Below, piece after piece: positions 10,139 to 18,051 of a stretch of 18,051 nt of DNA; the first letter of the stretch is position 1, and each line of letters begins with the position of its first letter. Position numbers and translations under genes: made by a program. Source of the DNA: Hypholoma sublateritium FD-334 SS-4 (taxonomy: Eukaryota; Basidiomycota; Agaricomycetes; Agaricales; Strophariaceae); contig KN817776.1 of the NCBI GenBank assembly GCA_000827495.1, positions 1-18,051 of the forward strand, written 5' to 3'. A model generated the notes under the pieces. The model ran no database searches and was not told where the DNA came from. It saw only the letters and a program-made list of their open reading frames with translations.

Positions 10139-10924
10139 CTATGGGTTAGGTAGGTAAATGTCGTCCAGCTTATTATTCCATAGTATCAAATCGTTATCCA
10201 TCCTCGCAACCTGCGCTGCCAGCTCTTGATGCACTAGGCGACTCTGGTTGGTTGTGTGCTTCTTGACGTATTGGGCGCGGTCTAAGAGGTCACAGTTTGT
10301 GAAGAGCCTCGACATCTCCTCATCTGATAGGCTCCGGGTGAGTGAGGGGTGAAACCTTTTTGTCTCAGGTTCTTCTGTACAACGCACTAACAGCTTCAGC
10401 CAACTTGAAAGCTGTTTTCCCCAGTGCATTGGTAAAGCATGCTGTTTCCAAATATAGAACTCACAATGGTAGTGGCATGAGCGAAAACCACATAGGGACA
10501 CGCGCAGCGTTCGCGGTCCGACGCCTTATCTTCCACCACGGTCGTTCTTCGCAACCCGTATGACACATGCACAGGACCGGCTTCTCTCACCAGCCTCCTT
10601 GCCAGTTGCCAACAGCACTCGGATGCAGACAGGACTAGAAGCCGCTCTGCGTCAGGGGGATCCACGCCTACCGACGCAAGCACTCTCTGCGCCTCCGCCC
10701 TGACCAACTGGGTGTCTTCCCACTCTCGAGGAAACACCGCTCCATCAATGACGTATGTGATGAGATGTTCTTTAGCCGTGGTGCGCATGATCTCCACGAA
10801 GTCACCTTTCCGGTCCTCTATCTGTGCCATAGGCAAATATCAAACATCGCCCCGGTGTGAACAAGATGATCAAGACACTTACGAGGATTGCTATTTGATC
10901 GAGGAAAAGGTTGGCAAATGTTGC

Positions 10925-10933
10925 TGTTTTTGA
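10925..10933. repeat. Target-site duplication, left copy (TGTTTTTGA)
   Basis: TGTTTTTGA lies directly outside the CAACC end at 10934 and is repeated exactly at 11824-11832, directly outside the other end. Nine bases match; if the family makes 8-base duplications, the ninth is shared by chance and the element extends to 11824. Confidence 0.8.
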
Positions 10934-11823
10934 CAACCATGGCTGCTGTTTTCATGTATCAACCCATGGTAGTTGCCTAAGTAGAGTGATATATCCACAG
11001 CGGAAACTGCCCAAAGCCTTGGGAAGTTGCCCACTGATACATCATAGGGCAGTTGCCCAAGGCCCACNCCCACATGCATGAAATGGGCACTTGCCACTGT
11101 TTCCTAATGTGGCAGCAATGATCTTATATAAGCTAGTCTAAAAATAGAAAAATGAGAAAAAAATTGTTAAATTAGCAGAAAATTCAGGGCTATCCAAATA
11201 TACCAAAATCATCACTGTAGGTGGCTTCCTTATTTGGCAAAACACAAAATGAATTTTTGAACGGCTGCCTATTTGCAAATTTGACCCCCTCAGAAAATTA
11301 TNAAATAATTTTTAAAATTCCCTAAAATTCATAAACTATCTGTATATGGAAAGAAATTCAGTGGTCTGTGCACAAAACAATGAGATAAGGGCCTTTTATC
11401 AGCTAGATATCAACTTGATTAGATGACTTTGGAATCTCATGTGCTACTGCCCAAAAGATGGACTTGGGCCAAATTTGGCAAAGTCCAGCTTGGCCTTCTA
11501 TTTGGGGCCTGGGTGTTATTCCCATGCTAGGCCTGGGCTGATGGCTATTATTTACATTTGTTTGGATTTGAGGCCAGAATATGACATGAGTGAGCCCGCA
11601 CAATGTAAATAGAGGCAAGCAACAGGTCACACATTGGCTTTTGATGTGCATCAATATGCAAACAAATAAGCACAGCACTGCAAAAGGCACGTCGTAGCAC
11701 TCAAAACGTAGCCATTTGGCAGGCAGAGCATGCATGAGTTGCCCAGTGGGCAGTTTCCGCTGTGGATATATCTCTCTACTTAGGTAACTACCCAGCTTCA
11801 TACATGCAGACAGTGGCTACTTG
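10934..11823. mobile_element. Small non-autonomous TIR transposon (about 890 bases) inside a gene
   Basis: The ends are inverted repeats of about 75-80 bases (10934-11011 and 11823-11747). Both contain CATGTAT, a GGTAGTT(G/A)CCTAAGTAGAG block and GATATATCCACAGCGGAAAC. Subterminal GGGCAGTTGCCC occurs at 11048-11059, with degenerate copies nearby. Ends and subterminal motifs match the partial copies at 1-239 and 17958-18051. The interior is AT-rich without a transposase. About 11690-11450 is related, inverted, to about 3075-3300 in the other element. On the minus strand this shared block encodes a similar short peptide (THVIFWPQIQTN versus THVILWPQMQTN). Undetermined bases lie at 11068 and 11302. 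It probably depends on a transposase encoded elsewhere; the Plavaka enzyme nearby is an unlikely partner, because CACTA-type elements make 2-3 base duplications (established for the superfamily). Confidence 0.88.
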
Positions 11824-11832
11824 TGTTTTTGA
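11824..11832. repeat. Target-site duplication, right copy (TGTTTTTGA)
   Basis: This is the exact 9-base direct repeat of 10925-10933 flanking the element. It lies inside the coding frame of the split gene. Confidence 0.8.
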
Positions 11833-12508
11833 ATTTAGGCCTTCTTCAGTAATATCAAAATCCCAAGCATCCTCTGTCGTGCCTGTCAGATACTCGTTTA
11901 GGGCGCTTGCCTCCACCTTCGCAAACAGCGCCTTGAAGCTTGCGTTGGACACGGCGGTCGCTAACGTGTGTTCAGCCTGAGTCCGGGGCAGCCAATAATG
12001 GCCCGTGGCCAGTGACGAGTCGAGTAATTCAGTTGCATCTTTCGCCGCCTCTAAAAAACAGTGCCACAAATTGTGCGCAGCGCCCAACCCGCCGGCGAGA
12101 TTCCCCCGCAGGACCGGTCTCAGCGACTCGTCTCCTCCGGGCTGTATATAAGCCTTATGGAGAGCCGAAAGCGATCGGGGGTTGGTCTAGGTATACCGAG
12201 GAGTGACATCAGCAATCGGCAATGGATAAGATAAGATCTAACCTACTTCACTACCAACAAACAAATTAGTGAAACTACCGCGTTTCTGCTCCTACATACC
12301 GTTCATTATCATGTGGGAAACGACACTATGGACCAGAAATCCACGAAGTACTTACTTCGCGGATTTCTGCGACGCGTAACGACTCCGGTTTGGTTGTTGC
12401 TTGTGACGTTGGATCTCTTCGTGGAGCGGACTGGCCGCTGCGCCCGGTGCTTGAGGCTGCTGTGGAGCGCGCCCCATTGAAAAGCTGGCCAGGTCGAAAA
12501 AAGGACAT

Positions 12509-14008
12509 GAGTGAGTGGGTGAGTTACGTCTTCAGTAGGAATCTACCAGTATTTAAGGAGATTTATTGATTGGCAGGATTATTCACAGGACGAAATTACT
12601 TGTCAGAAGGAAGCAACGTGATACACGCGCAGGGCTCGTCGATTCGAAGAAACTGAGAAGACTCGGAGGGCTCCATTTACCACCTGTACGGCACACCACG
12701 ACGCAGCGGAGAGGTTGAGTATAACGAGACCATATCAGGCACTGGAAGAGCTACTATAGCTGCGCTGAAACATCGGATGGTTCTGCCCGTGAGATCTACT
12801 AGGATCTGCAACGCCTGTGGGGTACGGTTCGATTCTTTTGAAGTCTCTGACTTACCGTGTGATATGTTAGCGGTACTGCCCCAGATCGTTGGCGCTGGTT
12901 AAACACCGTTCGATGCTAAGCGACTTCATTTCGTCTACCGCCGAACGCGGTGCGGACTAGTGCGGACCGCGATCTTAAAATTGTAGCCTTCACGCAGCCA
13001 GTCGGGTAGATGCTGGTAGATGTCAGTGCTACGCAGTTTCCGCCGAACAAAAATATATCAAGCTCGAATTTTGCTCGAATTAGCCTGCATTCTGAACAGT
13101 AATGTGCCGCACTGTTTACAGACCGCCATCATTTTATGGCCAGGACAATCAATTTGGGGGCCAATTTTGAGGCAGTGCCTTCAAGTTCTCTGCCGATTAT
13201 TCGAGGGCATGCAGGGCCATACGCTGTTCTTCACGTTGCCACCGTACAGCATTAGAATTTTAGTACCATTACTATTGCGTGTCGGGTCGATCGACCCGCG
13301 ATGTACTCCGTAAATTGATCTTATTTCCTATATGCACACCGAGCGGCGAGCGCAGACACCAGTGGTTCGACTGCTTTTGATAGCCCAAAAGGACTAGAGT
13401 CTAGTACTAACTAAGAACTGCTTCACTTTGGCTTAACCACGTTTATACCAAAAGGTAGACCAAGCACCCGAAGCCGATGTTTCCAGGTCACCCCAAAACG
13501 CCCCAGAAACTTTGAATACGTGACTTGAGTCTGCTTGAAACTATGAAATCAAAGTTTCTCGCGCGTTTTCAGACGACCTAAAAATATCAACTCAGCGGTG
13601 CAATAAGGTCCACCACCGTGACTCTGGCTCACTCTGGATGCCAAACTTCTATGTAGTAAATATACAGGTAGCACATTGAGATCGGATGGCCGGACGAAGC
13701 TATTCATAGTAATCGGATTAGATCTTTTAAAATTAGAACTTAGAAACGGTCGAGACAAGGTCGAGAATTATATTTTTCCTATTCCGGGTCGTTTGTCAAA
13801 ATCAGCCCATACACCAGCCCTCCTGAATTAACTATATTTATTGAGCATGCACCACCACTATCGCGCTCATCAACGTTTACAACTTGTCTACAACATAATC
13901 AAATTACCTACATGGCTAAGTCATTGCCTGACGTCGCAATTCAGTTGTACACATGGACGGGTGGATAAAATAAATATACAGCAAAAGGCGGGGGGCGTGT
14001 GGAGTTTA
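12509..14008. other. Gene-poor stretch between the split gene and the 501-residue gene
   Basis: No supported gene. The part next to 12508 should contain the promoter of the split gene. Around 12800-12840 the plus strand can be read as RICNACGVRF, the second half of a GATA-type zinc finger, but no first half or longer frame accompanies it. An exact 16-base palindrome CGGGTCGATCGACCCG lies at 13283-13298, and an imperfect 26-base one with outer arms CGCGGT/ACCGCG at 12946-12971. The part just below 14009 is AT-rich and would serve as the 3' region of the neighbouring gene. Confidence 0.45.
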
Positions 14009-15623
14009 TTATCTCTGCACAGAATTGAATGGGGGCAAACGGTGCTCTGTGAGGGCACATGGGTCATTCACAAATAGGTACGTCGCTTGGCGCATATCCT
14101 CCTTCACCCGTAGAAGCAAACCAATATATGTATTTATGTTGCTGTGCCTTTCAAGGAAAGAGGCACCGTAGGGTGGATCTTGAGTCTGGGAGCGGCACAT
14201 TTCAAGCGTGAAGAAATTGATGCCAAGTTGGCGAGTTTGGGACTCTGCCTTGACGCACTTGACTTCATACGCAGCCGATGACAGAAATACCCCATCTTTA
14301 CAGTACATGTTCAATTTTGAATCCAGGACCTTTAGGCATTCCCCTATGTCGATCGTAACGGCTAGTCTCCTTAGTCGGATGGCTTCCCTCGCATCAACCA
14401 GGGCATTGTAATAACGCTCAATGCCCTCACGGGAGAGGGAGGACAGTGGAGATGGCTGGTGGTCGCTTTCCTGGGTAAAATGTCTAAGAAAATAAGATTC
14501 TTTTGACGGGTTGAATACATTACATGAGGTGGTAAACCAGCTGTATGGACTGAACGAAGGTCCTCGTATGTTGAAACGGCCGCCTCGCCCAGGGAAATTA
14601 ACTCGGGTGTCAGGATAGGGGGTGCCGGCACTGCGCAGTAGTCAATTGGAGAGGTAGATTTCGAACCTGGCATGGATTAGAAGTGAGAAGTAGCAGAAAT
14701 GAATAACGAGAGGAACGTTTACCTTGTGTCTCCGATGGCAGGAGGCTATCCAACGTATGCATCCTGGTTGGTGGCGAGGACTCCTTGGTTGGCGCCGAAG
14801 ACTCCTGGACCACAAACGTAGGGACCTTTTCGCTGCCTAAAATATCGGGAGGAATGCTGGGCTGCTTAGTTGCCACCGCATTGTTGTCGTTCGCAGTTTT
14901 GCCAGAGGCGGGGTGTGTAGGGGGGCCTGGGGGGCTCATTATGCGTCTCTGCTCCGCCAGGATTGGCCACGGGCGTGAGGGGATAGGCTCTGATTGACTG
15001 CTCGCCGTAAAATGTGGTACGTCGTAGTGGGATGGAATCTTCGAGCCAGGGATGGGATCAGAGGTGATGCTGGGCATGTCGGCCGCCACCGAATAAGCAC
15101 CGTTGGTAGCTTTGGTGGCAGTCATGCCAGGCAATAGGCCTTCGCTATTTGCTGAGCTGGTAGCGGTAGGGTCGGGAGGGGGGCCTTGGCGTATTTTGCG
15201 AGTCGGTTCCAGACCGATAGGCTCATGGACAACAGGCTCGTGTGTGTTTCTTGTAGACCCCCGCTCCAACGAATCGTTGTAACCGGAATCTGCAGGGCGA
15301 CTTTCACAGTCAGATGCGTCCCGGTGGTAGGAGGCCCCCCCCGAGCTATGGGCCGTACTAGAAAGGGCGGGCCGAGCTTTATGCGGCGGTGAAGGTAGGT
15401 CACCTGAATTCTCTGTGTAATTTTCACTGTTGGCAGTGTCTCTGCTGTAGCGCCCACCCCCAGACGTTATTGTCGTCGGGGAAGTGGGGACCCCAGCTGC
15501 TAGCTGCCGTAGCCAGGCCCTGTGGGATTTGGGGTCACTTGTAGTAGGGCAGCTTTCACTGTAGTCAGCGTCTTCGCTCGCTAAGCCGGGCATGGAGGAA
15601 TCTGTGGCGATAGCGATGTTCAT
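14009..15623 (-). CDS. Hypothetical protein, 501 residues, three exons, disordered N-terminal half
   Basis: Exons on the minus strand are 15623-14723, 14666-14524 and 14470-14009, with introns of 56 bases (GTAAAC...CAG) and 53 bases (GTAATG...CAG). Splice phases agree and the total is 1,506 bases with stop. I do not recognise the family. Residues 1-300 are Pro/Ser/Thr-rich and probably disordered, and contain about 2.5 degenerate 39-residue repeats (from about 21, 59 and 99; compare YSRDTANSENYTENSGD with YHRDASDCESRPADSGY). Residues about 350-501 look folded (LSREGIERYYNALVDAREAI, FLSSAAYEVKCVKAESQT, NINTYIGLLLRVKEDMRQAT). No signal peptide or membrane segment is visible. The ATG at 15623 is the first in frame. 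The frame is open upstream to about 15744 without an ATG, and a possible acceptor TTACCCAG lies there, so a further 5' exon is possible. A four-codon upstream ORF (MLM-stop, 15688-15677) precedes the start. Function cannot be inferred. Confidence 0.65.
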
Positions 15624-17957
15624 GTCGAAGGAAAGAGTCCTCAGGTTTTGAAGTGGGAGAGGTAGGGGCGAGGTAACTACATCAGCATCAGCAGGTAGTA
15701 CGAGGACTGGTAGTTCTGGGTAAGTAGTTCTGATTTCTCACTGCCACATTTGTGTGCGTCACCGTCGGCCCGGGCGACACAGAATCTACAATAAAAATCT
15801 TTATATTCTCTTCTAGTTACTGGCTACCGGAGACAGCGCTTCGCATTCTCAGCACAAGTCAACGAACCGGGCAGCAGGCCTTCGTGTCTACGTTTTTCAA
15901 TAGCCAAATAGCCAACGAGCAGAGTGACCTACCCAAAGATGCGGCCAAGATGTTGTAAGGCAAAATCGTAGGTACTAGGCCTACCGAACAATTCAATACT
16001 GAACACGACTTTCGCGGAAAAAGGACCCATGGATGTCGCTCCCCGTAACCTATCCCCGTCCACCCGATTTATCGCGCACAGAGCAAAGTTTTGATGGGTA
16101 GTACGCCCTGCGTGGTGCATTCAAGCGCCTTCCTAAAGTCTCCATCCGCGACCAGTGTGTTAGAGGGGTTAAAAGACTAGCATTTGAAAGAAGTCGACGG
16201 AATAAGGAGCGCATAGCCCGGCAAGAATGCGACCGTACGAGCACTTGAAGAACGATACGTATACCGGTATTTCATGCCAGCATGATGGGCTCGAGAAATT
16301 CATGGATGGGATCCAGATTAGCGAAGGCTTTCAGGTCCGTCATGAGTAAGGATTAGGTGTTGGGTAGATTTTAGGTGTTGGATAGATTCGGCAGCGATAT
16401 GCTGGCACACCAAACCTTGCGAATCCGCGATTGATCGCTCGGGATTTGTACTAAGGGTCCGGGGTTCTTGCCTGAAAGAGCACAGGTGGACGGGGCATAA
16501 GTTGGGTTGGGTGTCTGCAAATTCACAGGCAGCCAGAAGCACTCGCCAGAGCGCAACTTTTCAAACAGTACGGGGTGCAGGTGCTATTTCAATGGAAAGG
16601 ACGTATTTCCCGCCGTCGCCGGTTATAGAAAGGCGGTATAATATCGGATTAATTACGTACGCGAGGCTCGGCGTGTCCGAGCCAGTCGTATTTTATTACC
16701 AATTACCAATTACTACAACCAAACTACATCTGCCTGGTTGCCTGTAGCTCTACGGTCACCCATCCCTGATTCCCAACACAACACAAAACACGACTAAGAT
16801 CTCGCTGACGCCCTGAGTTCTGGGATTTCATACCACACGAGCGTTCTCTCGGAAAACATCAATACCCTCCACGAGCTCAGCCTGAGCGCAGCTTGTTGGA
16901 CGAGCCCGGTGCATCTTTCCTCTTTATTGCACTTTCTAAGACAAATCTCCGTCACCTTTGACCGGGTCACAAACAGGACGCCTCCACCGCCAGCTCAACA
17001 TGCGCAGATCGGCCCGGTCGTTACTTTGAGCCCAATTCCGAGCATTGCAAGACAGCTGCGACGTCTTGCGAATCCTGTGATGACGGTTGCAAGTTACAAG
17101 CTCAACTTGAAGCTCAAGCTCAAGCCGCAAGCTTCAAGTTCCGCGCTTCACGCTTCCTGTCGGGGTCGGTCTTTTATTCAACTGCACTTTCTCACCGTGC
17201 GCTGTTATTGCCTGTGGCACCGTCCTGAAGGCTCCTGACTGCAAGCTGTGAGCATTGGAATGGACATCGCAGTTGGCTTGGGGATCGCGCAGAACGAAGT
17301 GCCTTCGGGTTCGAGTTCGCTGGCAGTAGAACAACGCCGCCAACCGTACGTTTTACGTGTGTATTCATCGCTTAGAACCGCCGGAGCCTTTGCTTTTTGA
17401 CGTATCAAAGCCTATAAAAGCTCCACAGCGCCACCCCCAGCGATGTACTCTTCCCCCCACCCGTTTGACCTCGGTGCCCTCCTTTGTGCCCTTCGTTTCC
17501 GCCCGGGCGAGTCGAGCGCCACTGTTTTCTCCTGGGGACAGCTAGGGCACTCGTGAGCACGACTGTCTCCATCCGGGGACTACTCGAGCATACTTGTGTA
17601 CGACTGCCTTCGCTGAGGGTGACTCGGGCGCTGCGATTGCTTCGTTGATTCATCGTACCCATGCGTTGCGTCGATTCTGATAACTACCACCGCATCCCCA
17701 CCGGAAACTGCCCACCGCCCCAGCTACGCGCGTTCACGCCCCTTGCGTGCCTCATGGCGTCAGCTCGCACAGTGAGTGCTCGAACCGATCTTCGACCTCT
17801 AAGAATCGACGCGCTTGGCTCACGCTCGGCCCACAGACGCGTTCGGGTCAGTGTTTTTCCCCGTATTCGCTGGATTGGGACCCAGATCCGCTCCGTCTAC
17901 CCGCCTCGTTCAACTTCGGGCTTCTACTCCAGAACGCCGCTCTTGACAATGCGGAGG
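15624..17957. other. Long stretch without a firm gene; small repeats and ORF remnants
   Basis: Open frames here are short and motif-free. Items seen: two tandem copies of TTAGGTGTTGG(G/A)TAGATT at 16352-16388; a stem GGCTCGG-CGTGT-CCGAGCC at 16665-16683; an 88-codon ATG-less plus-strand frame (16962-17228) with five Cys, including CESCDDGC, and an AAGCTC-rich repeat; a CTATAAAAG box near 17411 followed by a 34-codon ORF from 17443; and a plus-strand frame from about 17683 running into the element at 17958 through LDWDPDPLRLPASFNFGLLL. The last may be an exon of a gene interrupted at 17958, but nothing else supports it. Confidence 0.45.
17411..17418 (+). promoter_or_regulatory. TATA-box-like sequence (CTATAAAAG)
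   Basis: A good TATA consensus followed about 25 bases later by a pyrimidine-rich stretch and an ATG at 17443 that opens a 34-codon frame. It could be the core promoter of a small transcript or of a solo LTR. No matching LTR partner or longer gene is visible, so the role is unproven. Confidence 0.25.
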
Positions 17958-18051
17958 CAACCTATGCTGCTAGTTTCATGTATGATACATGGGCAGTTGC
18001 CCAAGTAGTCCCATGCATCCACAGGGGCAACTGCCCAAGCTCTTGGGCAGT
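17958..18051. mobile_element. Start of another TIR transposon of the same family, running off the window
   Basis: Begins CAACCTATGCTGCTAG, matching the ends at 10934 and (inverted) 239. Palindromic GGGCAGTTGCCC lies at 17991-18002, GGGCAACTGCCC at 18025-18036 and a partial copy from 18045. The shared block CAAGTAGTCCCATGCATCC is identical to the inverted copy at 1-239. The rest of the element, including any transposase and the second target duplication, lies beyond the window. Confidence 0.75.

Larger units (their letters stand above)
10139..12508 (-). pseudogene. Host gene of unknown function split by a transposon; otherwise intact
   Basis: Coding segments on the minus strand: 12508-12356 (51 codons from an ATG), 12186-11824 (121 codons), then across the inserted element 10924-10883 (14 codons), 10821-10465 (119 codons) and 10411-10139 (90 codons plus stop). 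Introns are GTAAGT...TAG (12355-12187), GTAAGT...CAG (10882-10822, 61 bases) and GTGAGT...CAG (10464-10412, 53 bases), all in phase 0. Deleting 10925-11823 (element plus one duplication copy) leaves an uninterrupted frame giving 395 residues. As it stands, translation enters the element and stops after 11 extra codons, giving about 183 residues. I recognise no domain. The first 50 residues are Ser/Thr/Gln-rich and probably disordered. The rest looks globular and mainly helical (for example LGAAHNLWHCFLEAAKDATE, TTAKEHLITYVIDGAVFP, LSDEEMSRLFTNCDLLDRAQ). No signal peptide or membrane segment is seen. The lack of other damage suggests a recent insertion. Confidence 0.75.

Noticed and set aside
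9891..10157. Plus-strand ORF starting MLRRTLICLQCFLIFFLAF, resembling a small secreted or membrane protein.
   Set aside because: It has a signal-like hydrophobic start, but no family, no promoter and no intron support, and its 3' end lies antisense to the last exon of the split gene. Chance is as likely.
10934..11823. The inserted element being spliced out as an intron, rescuing the gene.
   Set aside because: A GTAGCC donor and an AAACAG acceptor exist at the borders, but joining them shifts the frame and soon meets a stop.
12790..12840. RICNACGVRF on the plus strand, like the C-terminal half of a GATA zinc finger.
   Set aside because: The first CxxC half and the WRR motif are absent in any frame upstream, and reaching the motif in a good context requires removing 13 bases. 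Too little for a gene call.
16962..17228. Cys-containing 88-codon plus-strand frame as a possible secreted effector exon.
   Set aside because: No ATG, no signal peptide and no clear splice acceptor; part of it is a simple AAGCTC repeat.
17300..17330. A GGGTTCGAGTTCG sequence resembling the T-arm of a tRNA.
   Set aside because: No acceptor stem, D-arm or anticodon arm can be built around it.
17411..17957. A solo LTR beginning around the TATA-like box.
   Set aside because: No TG...CA ends, target duplication, primer-binding site or second LTR could be identified.

Overview
The window looks like nuclear DNA of a basidiomycete fungus, probably an Agaricomycete. The clearest gene encodes a Plavaka-group transposase (EnSpm/CACTA-related), a type known mainly from such fungi. 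Genes carry introns of about 48-70 bases, and the rest is transposon-rich, gene-poor DNA. Every gene or gene remnant I can support lies on the minus strand. Species is not readable from the sequence.

Layout, left to right. (1) 1-239 is the end of a transposon copy with terminal inverted repeats; the rest lies outside the window. (2) 240-1888 is the wreck of a PH-domain protein gene, with several frameshifts, cut off at its 3' end by that transposon. (3) 2109-2933 is the 3' part of an unrecognised gene with a coiled coil and a C-terminal membrane segment, ending at the next transposon. (4) 2934-3753 is a complete small non-autonomous TIR element. (5) 3761-4441 is a GC-rich, frameshifted gene remnant. 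(6) 4546-8785 is an intact ten-exon Plavaka transposase (1,242 codons); two of its introns seem to use GC instead of GT at the 5' splice site. (7) 8786-10138 holds no gene I can defend. (8) 10139-12508 is an otherwise well-preserved host gene of unknown function, split by an 890-base TIR element at 10934-11823. Removing the element and one copy of the 9-base target duplication restores an open five-segment, 395-codon frame with all splice sites in phase. (9) 12509-14008 is non-coding or eroded. (10) 14009-15623 is a three-exon gene for a 501-residue protein of unknown function with a disordered, repeat-bearing N-terminal half. (11) 15624-17957 has no firm gene. (12) From 17958 to the window end is the start of another copy of the TIR family seen at 1-239, in inverted orientation.

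Together the window is a transposon graveyard with two or three recent events. Four pieces of small TIR elements are present. Three share one terminus family (CAACC...-type ends plus palindromic GGGCAACTGCCC/GGGCAGTTGCCC subterminal motifs). The fourth has different ends but shares part of its interior with the 10934-11823 copy. The intact Plavaka gene, the clean split gene and the 501-residue gene look young or maintained; the PH gene and the GC-rich remnant look old. No RNA genes or CRISPR arrays were seen, and no complete novel multi-gene system. The most informative new observations are the reconstructable gene disruption and the shared-interior element pair.
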